From Medicago truncatula (lineage: Eukaryota > Streptophyta > Magnoliopsida > Fabales > Fabaceae), in contig NC_053048.1 of NCBI RefSeq assembly GCF_003473485.1, forward strand, positions 45,318,755-45,382,754: a stretch of 64,000 nucleotides of DNA. Direction: 5' to 3'. The notes beneath the pieces are model-generated. The model was not told where the DNA came from, did not search any database, and worked only from the letters and a program-made list of their open reading frames with translations. A program made the position numbers and the translations under genes. Below are positions 11,566 to 21,524 of the stretch, piece after piece. Each line of letters opens with the position of its first letter. The stretch's first letter is position 1.

Positions 11566-12280
11566 CAAAAATTATTTTGATTAATAGAGATACAATCACA
11601 AACTATTTGTAATTTCATGTCCATAGTTGACTATTTGTAATTTTACAAATTCAAGGACAAAAAATGACTATCTGTTCTTTGTTGTTCATATCTTAACTTA
11701 TTCCCACAACAAACGTGTTCGCGCATATGTCATTGGTAGCTGTCTTATTAATATCAAATGGTCCAAAAATACATATTTGGATCATCCGATGTTGATCAAT
11801 ATTCAAGAATTAAATTGATTAAAAAAACATATTTGAAAATCACAACAATTAATAAAAGAGAAATATATGTACAATTTAATATATTCATGGATTATGACGA
11901 CAAGTCGACAACACCTTAAGTATTTATAGACCAAAATGATATACTTTATAAATTAATATTTGTTTGACTCAAATTAGAAAAGAACCAAAACTCATTATAA
12001 TAACATAAAATTAATTCTGACACGTTTGATTTTCCCTCAAATTTATAATTTAATTCAATTTTATAAAAAATATTCAAACACGTATCTTTTTACCTTCAAC
12101 TTATTTTTAGCTAGAATTAATCTTACAAAAACATTCATTCAAAATCAAAACTATTATCATCGCAAAAACAAACACGCACTTATGTCCATCGTGATTGCGA
12201 TAGCGGGACCAACTACTGTCTTACAAGGGTATTTTCGGCATACAAACTACAGGAGCGTCGTTCTAATCTGCCACATAGGC
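11566..12280. other. Intergenic, no gene seen
   Basis: AT-rich sequence between the MULE-like region and the DUF506 promoter. Short open frames here (for example 11627-11818 and 12026-12283) have no family resemblance or start context, and I regard them as chance. Confidence 0.55.
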
Positions 12281-12283
12281 TAA

Positions 12284-12291
12284 CACGTGGC
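12284..12291 (+). promoter_or_regulatory. G-box / ABRE-like element CACGTGGC
   Basis: CACGTGGC lies 414 bp before the ATG of the DUF506 gene, just upstream of a CT-rich probable 5' leader. bZIP and bHLH factors bind this core; it is also the ABA-response core. Function here is inferred from sequence and position only. Confidence 0.5.
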
Positions 12292-12704
12292 GCTCTCTCC
12301 ATTCTTTCTCTGCTCGCTGCCTTTAAGTACTGTCATTGCGATCTTTTCCTTATCCTCTCTTCACCCACACCTTCACGCGCAAACAAGAAACCGAGTCTTC
12401 ACTCGTCGGAAAATTCCAACTACTCGCCGGAGATTACGAATTCTCCGGCCACGCAACCGATCTTCATTTCTTGATGTCATAGTTACGTGTCTTGTTTGAG
12501 AACTCTAATTGTGTTTAGTATAAACCCTAAGCAGAAGCAACTTTACTTAGCATAGTTTTCAAGTTATTCCATTACTCTATTTTCTCTGTATAAATTAAAT
12601 TAATCTGAAAAATTATTAAGACGATCGCTCTAGTAATTTTTCCGAATTATCTTCTGCAAAATCTAGAGAAGTTGTTCAAATTCTGAAGATTTTTGAATTT
12701 CGTC

Positions 12705-13988
12705 ATGCCTTTCACGATGAAGATTCAGCCGATCGATTCACAGATTCCGGCAGAGAGGATTAAGCCGGTCGTCAAGTCACGGCTGAAACGTCTTTTTGAG
12801 CGACAATTCTCCGGCGTTCTGAAGAATCCACCTCCAGAGAAGATCGCCGGAGATGAGCCGCATCTACGCAAGGACGGTTCAAACAACGGCTTCATCGATT
12901 TCGAACCAAACTCAGTGTGTCTTGCGAAGATGGTGCAGAGTTTCATTGAAGAGAATCATGAGAAGCATTCAGTTTCCTGTGCTCGTAACTGCTTCAACGG
13001 AAACTTCGACGATGGTTCCGACAGTGAACTTCACGCGCTTGGTGGTGGTTCATTTGGTGAAGCGTATGAAATTCTTAAGGTATTATTAATCGCGTGTTTG
13101 ATTTAGTATTAATTAATTAAACCGATAAGTTAGAGATTAATTAATTGTTTGATTATTATTTCTTAACCGTTTTTTGTTACTATTTTTAACAGGGTTTGGT
13201 GGCGTGTCCAAATGTTAATGAAAGAAACTTGTTAGCAGACACAACAAAGATAATTGAGAAGAACAAAACTTTGTGCAAACGCAAAGATGATAATTGTAGA
13301 AAATTTGTTATTGATGGATTGTTGAGTCTTGGATATGATGCTTCAATTTGCAAATCTCGCTGGGAAAAATCCACTTTCTGTATAGCCGGTAATTTCTCTT
13401 AACTATGAAAAATTCTTATCAAACACTTTTGATCAAAGACGTGTCCAGTTGTCGGTGTCTCTCTGATACTCAAATTTTAATTTTTTAGGTGAATATGAAT
13501 ACATTGATGTGGTAATTGGAAAGGAGAGGGTGATAATTGACGTTGATTTCAGATCAGAATTTGAGATAGCTCGATCAACCAAAGCTTACAAAGTGATTCT
13601 CCAAACGCTTCCTTATGTATTTGTTGGGAAGAGTGATCGGTTACATAGTATTGTAGCCATAGCATCTGAGGCAGCGAAACAGAGTTTGAAGAAAAAGGGT
13701 TTACATGTTCCACCTTGGAGAAAACTAGAATACGTTAGATCAAAATGGTTCTCTCCTTACACAAGAATCACACCACCCATGTTTTGTCTTTGGTCTCGTG
13801 AAATCAGTGAGGAAACAGAGAGAAAACAGAGGATTTTGATCGGCGATGAGTCTGGACAGAGTGGTGGTGAGTCAGAGTCAAAAGTGGTGGTTGAATGGAA
13901 GCCACCAGAATTGAAACCCAAAAACTCAGTTCAGACTGGGGTTAAGGTTGTGACTGGTTTGGCAGCTGTTTTTCGTGAAAACCCATGA
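12705..13988 (+). CDS. DUF506 (PDDEXK-like) family protein, three exons
   Basis: Predicted 356-residue protein from exons 12705-13079, 13193-13388 and 13489-13988, with GT–AG introns and intact frame. I chose the ATG at 12705 because the product then begins MPFTMKIQPID, a usual family start. A plus-strand frame open from 12693 has no upstream ATG. Landmarks: basic VKSRLKRLFERQF (about 27-39), GFIDFEPNSVCLAKMVQSFIE, GLVACPNVNERNLLAD at the start of exon 2, DGLLSLGYDASICKSRWEKS, then EYEYIDVV and VIIDVDFRSEFEIARSTKAYK in exon 3. These match plant DUF506, a PD-(D/E)XK nuclease-like fold whose biochemical role is unknown; an Arabidopsis member restrains root-hair growth. The C-terminus is Ser/Pro-rich. 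Confidence 0.9.
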
Positions 13989-14204
13989 AGTTTTGTTTTT
14001 TAACCCAAAAAAATGAGATTTTTGTTTTTTTTTTTTATATGAAATTTTAATTCTCTATAGATTGAGAATTCAGAGCTTTGTGTAAGTACCACTGTAATAG
14101 GCTAACAACTCTATCCCCTTCTGGTTTTTATTGTAAGGGATGGGTTTTCTTTTACTGATATAATATATATAAAATAATTAATAATATAAATAAAATAAAG
14201 TTGA

Positions 14205-14207
<3 letters not shown>

Positions 14208-14252
<45 letters not shown>
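14208..14252. repeat. (TA)n microsatellite
   Basis: About 22 uninterrupted AT dinucleotides, 220 bp after the DUF506 stop codon. Likely length-polymorphic between accessions. Confidence 0.95.
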
Positions 14253-14253
<1 letters not shown>

Positions 14254-14258
<5 letters not shown>

Positions 14259-14934
14259 GTTATTAATTAATTAGCTAGAGTGTTGAGAAGTTGATTCCTT
14301 ATTTGTTTAGTATTGCGGATTGCTTTTGTTGTTTGCTTGACTTTATGTTATATATTCCTTGTGTTGGGAGAAATTGTTTGATTCAGTGCATTGTGGGTGT
14401 GGGATTCGGAAAAGATAGATAATTTGTAAATTACTCGTATGCTTGATTGAAGATTGATTCTTATTCTTCTCTTTAAGAATAAGAAATGAACGCTAAGAAA
14501 ACAATTTTGATGGTGCCTTTAAATACACTGAAAAAGATGCTGCTGGTGCCTTACAACACACTGAAAAGGATAAAGAGCACTAGTATTTTCCATCATTCAC
14601 TTGTTTGATGAGCAACATATTACTGTATATATCTGTCAAATTTTCCTCATTCTCACTCACTATTTACCATTCTCCATAAAAATGTTAGGACCACTTTTTC
14701 ACAGAAACAAACGTCTGAGCGATTCGGTTCATTTTTGGACGGTACAAATTTACAAAAGGATGGCGTCAATCGTGTTCATTTTTCTTCCCTATGGGAATCA
14801 TAGTGTGGTGCTAGTGTGGTGGTTGATCAGTTACACAGAAAATGATGTCGGTTTCTCGATCATTGGCATCCTTGAATTCAGTGATGTACCCAAAATTCCA
14901 ACGCTCTTTCTTTGGTGGTCACAACACTAACACT
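14254..14934. other. Intergenic, no gene seen
   Basis: No supported gene. A 109-codon open frame at 14601-14930 has no recognizable domain and no splice or start context. A short repeat of TGGTGCCTTTAAATACACTGAAAA-like sequence near 14510-14570 is the only structure noticed. Confidence 0.5.
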
Positions 14935-15120
14935 AAGGTTTTGTTTGGATGATAAAAGAAAGTAAGAGGAAAGAAAATAAAAGGAAAGATTGTGATAGGA
15001 AGGAATGAGAGTAGAAAGTGAGATGATTGTATTAGTTGTTTGGTATAAGAAAAAGAGGAAGAAAAGAAAGATAAAAAAATTGAAGATAACAAAATGTTTG
15101 AGTTATATAGTTACATAACT
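14935..15120. repeat. Left-end fragment of a TAA-type 'GTTTGG' MITE
   Basis: TAAGGTTTTGTTTGGATG followed by purine-rich AAGAGGAAAG sequence and an internal TTGTTTGGTATAAGAAA. It resembles the left half of the MITE starting at 16011. No right terminus was found, so it is truncated or disrupted by the neighbouring element. Confidence 0.5.
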
Positions 15121-15164
15121 ACCTATATATTAAATTGATATGTATTTACTTATATTAATATTTA

Positions 15165-15850
15165 GGGTGCTGCTAACCGGTGTCTCCGGGACACTGGTTA
15201 AGAAACAATAAATAAACTATTCTCACTTAATTTACCTTAATTAAAGTGATAAATAAATCAATTAATTAAAACAATAACCAATTGTCTTTAATACTCCAAA
15301 TTTCTTTTCCTTTACCAGGCTATATACAGCACACGTGCGTGCATTTCTTTCCTTTCCTCATGATTTGAATTTTGGGCCTTTATTTCTTAATAATTTTCTT
15401 TTTGCTGTGAATTTTAATACAGCACACGTGTGAATTTTCTTTTTACGTGAATATAAAAGAAAGACCTAATTCAAACCCAATTCAGACATAAAAATATAAA
15501 AGAAAGAGTAGTACAAAAATAAAATATGAGCTGTAATGTAGTAACCGTAGAAAAGTGGGAAAAGTGTCATAGAACTTAAGCCGCAGAAAAGTGGTGGCAT
15601 GGATATTACTTTAAGAGCGGAGGGCGAAGGAAGATAAATTGCTGAGTTATCAGGCGCGCGTATCATTGCGGGTCTTTTATGGTTGTCTTTTAAAGAGTAT
15701 TCAGTACACCTATTTCTTACATTAAATTGTTGACTTATTTCTCAAATTAATTGAGGTAAATCAATTGAGATTCATTTATTTATTACTTCTTAACCAGTGC
15801 CCCGGGGGCATTCTCAACCAGTGCCCCAGGGACACTGGATAGCATTTCCC
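15165..15850. mobile_element. Non-autonomous MULE, 686 bp, with 9-bp target duplication
   Basis: Flanked by the perfect 9-bp direct repeat TAATATTTA (15156-15164 and 15851-15859). The ends are inverted: GCTAACCGGTGTCTCCGGGA on the left, and the right end read in reverse gives GCTATCCAGTGTCCCTGGGG. Both continue into ACTGGTTAAGAA and an AATAAATAAA stretch. The right end carries a partial second copy of the GC-rich block. There is no transposase. The sub-terminal 'GCTAACnnGTGnCC' wording recurs at 40228-40409. Confidence 0.85.
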
Positions 15851-16767
15851 TAATATTTACAATATCCGTAAGAAAAAAATATTCATGATATAATACAAAA
15901 AATAGAACATGATGTCAAAAGAAAAATACAAAAACTAGAACATAGAAATGGAAATGATAACAAAAAAATATGACAACCTGACACAAAAAGAAAAACGCTA
16001 CTTACATTAAGGGTGTGTTTGGTTGTGAGAAGAAATTGAGAAGAGATAAAGAGGTGGGAAAGACTATGAGAAGAGAGAAAAAGATAAAAAATATAGTAGA
16101 TTTAATGTATTGTTTGGTATAAAAGAAAGAGAAAAGAAATAGGAGAGAGAAGTTTGTAAATTTATAAAAAGACAAAAATATTCATGTGCTAACAACTTAA
16201 TATTTTTATTAATATACAATTTTTGTGAAGAAAATTATACACAATTATATTGTTTATATTAGTAAACAATATTTTTATAAAAGTAAAGCGTACGTAAGTT
16301 TTTTATCTGTCATGATTTATCTTTTTTTTTACGTTACGGTAGAGTTTTTTTATTAACATTTATTAAAACTAGTCAAATAAATTGTAAAATGCTTTTAAAT
16401 AATACTATCTTTTTTTTAAGTTATACTATCTTGAAATGGAAAGTGAGCTCACAAAAAGAATGAAGCGGATATGTATTAATCAGTTAAAAATTAATCTTCT
16501 AATTCTAGAATTAATCTTTGTAACATGTAACATGGAAAGGAGAAAGGTTTTGTACTATTGTAAGGGCAAAATTGGAAGATTAGAATATTGTTTCATTTCT
16601 TCCTTCTTTCTTCACATGCTAGCCGAGAAAAGAAAAAGGTGTAGGTCCCACCTTTTTTTAGTCTCTCTCCCCCAAGTTCTCCTCATACCAAACAGGAGAA
16701 GTATGGTCTTTCTCTTCAACTTCTCTCTCTTTAATTTCTCTCTTCTCAATTTCACTCCAACCAAACA

Positions 16768-18292
16768 TGTAACATCCCGTTTTCCCAACATAAAAATTTC
16801 ATTCAAATAATCGTAATCATCACAAAACGGAATGTCACATTTCTTAAAAATTATAAACGGAAATAATTAACTAATTATCCTTCAAAACTCAATAACATAA
16901 TAATTCATACTTCGCAGCAGAATTTATTTCAACAACTAAAATAGTCTTTGGCACGAAGGCCTCATCATAACATCTCATAATAACATAAACAACACAACAT
17001 AATCATCATCAACAACATCATAACCGACATAACAACATCATAATCAATATCATAAACAACATCATATGATCTTTCATCAACAACTCAAGGTTAAATAACA
17101 ACTTAACAACAACGACGCAACTTCAACTTATCAATGCAACTTAGACTTCTTATTCATCTTAGACCATCTCGTCAAAATGCAACTACGACCTCTTAATCAT
17201 GCATGTGGTACCAACCAGGACATCAAGCCCTCAACGTATAAGCGCAAATAGGCTCACAGGGCATCAAACCCTCAACTTACAGGGCATCAAACCCTCAACA
17301 TAATAAGCGTAAATAGGCTCACAAGGCATCAAGCCCTCAACTTACAGGGCATCAAGCCCCCAACATAATATGTATAAATATATATTACATGGCATCAAAC
17401 CCTCAACTTAAATGAGTATGCAATAGACTCGACATCTTACGACTTAACAACTTAGACATCTCATATGACTCCAATAATTTGGATCAACATCTTACAACTT
17501 AACAACTTAGATATCTTAATGGTATTAATTCATCACAACAGCAAGACAACATCATTTAAACATATGCAGCAAGTCACCATCAATAATAATCATCATAAAT
17601 AACAATTACAACTTCATATCAACGTCTTTCACAATATATAAATATTTTCACATTTAATCATCAAAGTAAATCGATCAGCAGCTCTCTCTCTTCTTGGTTC
17701 TTCTCTTCTCTTGGTTTTCTCCCCTTTTCTCCAAAAACAGGTTTCACGTAATCCTTGTTTTTTAATTCTAACTCCTCCCTTTTTTATAAATCTTTAACCT
17801 ACTTATTTTCTCTTATTTCAAAATCTGCCCTCCGAGTCTCAATATTCTATTCTAATATATATATATATATATATATATAACGAATGACAAATATATCTCT
17901 ATAACAATTATATTTCTATAACATATATATTTCTACACCAAATAAGAAATATATTTCCACAATAAATAACATACATTTCTACAACAAATAACATAATATT
18001 TCTGCACCAAATAACATATATTTCTACAACAAATAACATATATTTGTACAACAATAACATATATTTTACTAATAAATATCAACATATAACATAACAAAAT
18101 ATCACTCATCTAATTTCCAAAACAACCTCCACAACTTAATCTTATTTTATTTTCAAATCCTATTCTATTAAATAATAAAATAAGTCACTTAATAAATCAA
18201 CAACACATCACAATAATCATATAAATCACATAAGTCATAAAAATAGACTCTAAACTCAATAAAATATTCAAATAATAAAATAGGACGTTACA
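16768..18292. mobile_element. Solo LTR, copy 1 (1525 bp)
   Basis: Begins TGTAACATCCCGTTTTCCC and ends GGACGTTACA, so the termini are TG...CA. It is flanked by AAACA (16763-16767) and AAATA (18293-18297), a 5-bp target duplication with one change. It is collinear with the copy at 55829-57374 over its whole length: CTTCGCAGCRGAATTTATT, CTTTGGCACGAAGGCC, the CATCAAGCCCTCAAC repeats, and the TCTCTCTTGGTTCTTCTC block. No internal retrotransposon region is present. It could belong to a non-coding LTR element of unknown superfamily. Confidence 0.8.
17219..17409. repeat. Short-hairpin repeat array inside solo LTR copy 1
   Basis: Six occurrences of a CATCAAGCCCTCAAC-type unit, most within GGGCATCAAGCCCTC. 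That wording can fold into an AGGGC/GCCCT stem with an ATCAA loop. Spacers contain AAATAGGCTCACA. The second LTR copy has only four units (56458-56600). Confidence 0.75.
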
Positions 18293-18554
18293 AAATAAAC
18301 CCTAAAAGAAAAAGAAAAAGTGTTGGAAACAATTTGAATGCAAGGGTATTTGTGACTTTTTGACATAAGAATGAGCTTTCTACTCTCTTTCTGCACAAAT
18401 CAGCGTGGAAACAATTTTGTGTGTGGGGCCCATCAATATGCTTCTTTCCCATGCCTTTTTATGTTGCTCCAAACAATGGAAACCTTTCCTTTCCATTGTC
18501 TTTCTCTCCTCTCACAATCTTTCCAACCTCTATCTGTGGAAACTAACACAATCT

Positions 18555-19415
18555 AAGTGACTCTTTGGTAAGACACATCTATTAGCTTATAGCTTATAAG
18601 TTCGTTTGACAAAAACAGCTCTGTTTGGTAACACTTTTTCACCATGAATTTATAGCTTATTTCACGAGTCTATAAGCTATTTTTCAAAAGCTATTCCAAG
18701 TAGCGTTTGAGCTTATAACTTCTCACTTTTAATTCCAGTTTTATCCTTATTATTCTAACTAAATTTCATTTTTTACCCTTAATCATTTATTATATTATAA
18801 AGTAAAATACATATGTTTTAAATATGAATGCTATTTTTTTTATGAATGAAAGATCCTTTTTTTCTCAATAGAAAAATATATTTTTTTACCGTTACGTTTA
18901 AGTTTTTTTCCGTTACAATTGTTACGTTTTTTTTTGTGTAACTATTTCAATATTGAATGTCACCTTTTTTTTTGCGAAATGACACGTTATTTTTGTGTGA
19001 TATATCAGAATTGTAGAGAATAAGAACAACGACAATAACTTTCTCAAAAAAAAATAAAAATGAGAACGTTACGTTTACATTCACTATATATATATTTTTG
19101 TACAAACTATATTTTATTTATTGTTATGTTTAAACTTTTTTACACTTTATATCTATTTTTTTAGGCAAATGAAAATAAATATAAATTAACATTTAGGAAT
19201 TAAAAATTAATTTAATAATAATATTAAATTAACAATTTTTAATTTTTAAATACTTTAAACATTAATTGATATAAACTTTATTATGAATTAAAAATGTCAT
19301 TTTATGTAATTTTACATCTATCAGCTAATTGAATCGTTTAGTCATCAACTATAAGTTATCAGCCATCAACTACCTTATCAAGCATTCATTATTTTTACCA
19401 AACAGAGTCTAAGGA
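18555..19415. mobile_element. MITE-like element with GACTCTGTTTGGTAA-type ends (~850 bp)
   Basis: The left end is TAAGTGACTCTTTGGTAA. The right end in reverse is TTAGACTCTGTTTGGTAA. Just inside are AGCTTATAAG/AGCTGATAG blocks. The ends are similar but not identical, and a TAA flank is plausible. Interior AT-rich and non-coding. Confidence 0.6.
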
Positions 19416-19589
19416 GAAAATTATTTGGGTGACAGTTGAAAAATTCTCAAATGTATTAATAGTGTTCTAATGCATTTGTTAATGCATGATTAAACGTTGT
19501 CAATAACTTTAGTTGAGAGATTAATTTTTGAAGAACTAAGAACTTGTTCCGGACCGGATCTAGAGGCCGATTTCGTCTATGAAAATTAA

Positions 19590-19815
19590 TTTTATCACTT
19601 TTAAAATTGTTCATTCCTTTAACTTAGTTAGAGTTAATTTCTGTTCGATATTTTTCAGCTAGAGTTAACTCTCGCTGACATTTTAAAACGGTTTAACTGA
19701 CTTAAAAAGTGATTAAATCAATCTTAAAAGTGTTAGCTGAAATTAACTCTAGCAGAAAAATGTCAAATGGAAGTTAACTCTAACTAAATTAAGGATCTTT
19801 TAATCACCATTTTTC
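19590..19815. repeat. Imperfect inverted repeat (foldback MITE)
   Basis: Two arms of about 60-80 bp, each with TAGTTAGAGTTAA, then a CATTTTTC/GATATTTTTC block and CTAGAGTTAA, face each other across a short centre near 19700. A transcript through it would form a long hairpin. No clear target duplication was identified. Confidence 0.65.
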
Positions 19816-20197
19816 ACTTGTGGTTTATGTTGATCTAATGATTATAATTGTTTCACAATATATGTGTAAAATTCTTTATATAATTACTATGTATGATATA
19901 TTTGTCACCTCTAAATTATATGATTATCTATTCAATAAACTTTTCCATATCTTGGCTCCTAGAAAGATTGCATGGGCGAATTAGAAGTGATTGAAAATGA
20001 TAAAATTGAAAACTTTATTTTCTTTTCAATAAACTTTGTCATGCCTTGACTCATAGAAGTATTATATGGGCTGATTAAAATAGATTAATAATAATAATAA
20101 TAAATTGTAAATATTGGCTTAACTTGCAGTTTTTTTTAGCTAGGTTATTTTAAAAATGCAATTAGTTTTGTCATCTCTACCTATGTTGTTTTGTCTG

Positions 20198-20208
20198 TAT
20201 ATATATAC
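20198..20208 (+). promoter_or_regulatory. TATA box of the defensin-like gene
   Basis: TATATATATAC lies about 50 bp before the ATG at 20259, predicting a short leader of some 25-35 nt. Assigned by position. Confidence 0.55.
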
Positions 20209-20258
20209 TTAGAGAAGAACATTTTGTTGGTAGAGAAAGTCATTTACATTTAGAAATC

Positions 20259-20569
20259 ATGACTTCTTTTATTAGTAAATTCTACCCCGTCTTCATGTTC
20301 CTCTGTCTTGTCATTTTCCTTATTTTCTCATGGCCATGGGGTACAACTAACTAAACAAAATTTATTTATTCTCATGTGCTTCTTCAATTCTAAGCCTTTT
20401 TTGATGTGCAGAGGTGGAAGAAAAAGTTTGTGGAAGGCCAAATCGAACATGGTCAGGGCCTTGTATTGATTCGGACTGTGATGAAGCGTGCCTCGACTTA
20501 GAGTTTGCTGCAATATATGGTTCTTGTGGAGGAACTAGTTATGATTGCTTCTGCTTCTTCAAATGTTAG
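20259..20569 (+). CDS. Defensin-like secreted Cys-rich peptide, two exons
   Basis: Predicted 79-residue precursor from exons 20259-20340 and 20412-20569, phase 1 intron, GT–AG. Exon 1 encodes a hydrophobic signal peptide (MTSFISKFYPVFMFLCLVIF...). Exon 2 encodes the mature peptide with eight cysteines spaced C-x10-C-x4-C-x3-C-x11-C-x6-C-x-C-x3-C. The GxC and CxC elements fit the cysteine-stabilised alpha-beta fold of plant defensins, and WSGPC matches the usual TWSG.C region. The C2-C3 gap is one shorter and C4-C5 slightly longer than in classic defensins. The mature peptide is acidic, unlike most antifungal defensins, so antimicrobial activity should not be assumed. The intron in or just after the signal peptide is typical of the family. 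Confidence 0.88.
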
Positions 20570-21511
20570 AGCATTGAGTTTCTGATCAAGTAGTTTTCAC
20601 CTTTGACATTTTATGGGTGTGAAAGTAAAGAGTATACAATACCGTTAATCTTTAATATCAATGATATCATTTTAATGTTAAGCCATGTTTATTAATTATA
20701 TATAATTATTCTTAGAATTATATGATAGTATACAGTATATAATTAAAACAAGGGAGAAATATAGAAAATCAATGAGGGTGTTGGTTTGGTGGATTCTCTC
20801 TGTAAAATAAATTCTTGTATTATTGAGTTAGAGTCGGAAAATATCTTAAAGAGAGTGATATAGTCTAAGACTCAACGTATTTTTGTATGATAGAGTTATT
20901 TTTTATGTATGTGTTTGATTTTTGCAGCTAAGTGTTCGAGAATTACAACAATAGAAATTAGATATAACTTCCCAATGTGTGGGAGTCCATGTTCATGGAA
21001 GTCATCCTTCTTGTTGACACGAGTTAAATACCTAAGAGCACATGCTGGTTTTGGCCTATCAATATTACTTAACGTAGCCTAGTTGTCGATTCCCGCTTGT
21101 TGGTTTTTTCAGATTCTCCAACGACTATTTCCTATTTGAATCATATCCTTATTTGATGACTTGTCAACCTTTGACTTTTCCATTCGTTCATCAAGGTTGT
21201 CTGATTTCAAAGTCGGCCCAACACTTGATGAGACCTAAAGCGAACTCCAAAATGAGGTTGTTTTAGTTAAAAAAATATTAATAATATCTTATTTTTATTT
21301 AAGTTTTACTTTACAAATTTTTTGAGATACAAAATCATTTATTAAATTATCATAATAAATTTCTTTTAACATTTTTTTTCAATCGATAATAAAGACAATT
21401 CATTTTATCTTTGTTGAGATATTTTTATTTATTTTTTGAAATAAATCTTTGTTGAGATATTGTTAATGTGAAATTGAGAAAACTAAAAGTCTGGAAAAAA
21501 AAAATTGAAGT
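20570..21511. other. Intergenic, no gene seen
   Basis: The first part holds the 3' flank of the defensin-like gene. The rest is AT-rich without supported features. Confidence 0.5.
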
Positions 21512-21524
21512 AAACAAAGGGATG

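Larger units (their letters stand above)
16011..18302. mobile_element. PIF/Harbinger-type MITE (~760 bp) split by a solo LTR
   Basis: The left end is TAA + GGGTGTGTTTGGTTG. The right end, once the LTR and one copy of its 5-bp duplication are left out, is CAACCAAACAAACCC + TAA, the inverted counterpart. The TAA target duplications (16008-16010 and 18303-18305) fit PIF/Harbinger. The LTR lies about 10 bp inside the right terminus. The interior is purine-rich on the left and CT-rich on the right. Non-coding. Confidence 0.8.

Noticed and set aside
12287-12499. Possible upstream ORF/peptide before the DUF506 gene
   Set aside because: The frame has no ATG at its start (it opens at a GTG within the G-box) and no conserved peptide that I recognise.
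14601-14930. 109-codon open frame downstream of DUF506
   Set aside because: No domain, mixed hydrophobic composition, no promoter or splice context; likely chance.
17219-17409. Regular repeats suggesting a CRISPR-like array
   Set aside because: Eukaryotic LTR DNA; repeats are short and diverged, spacers are themselves repeated, and no cas genes are present.
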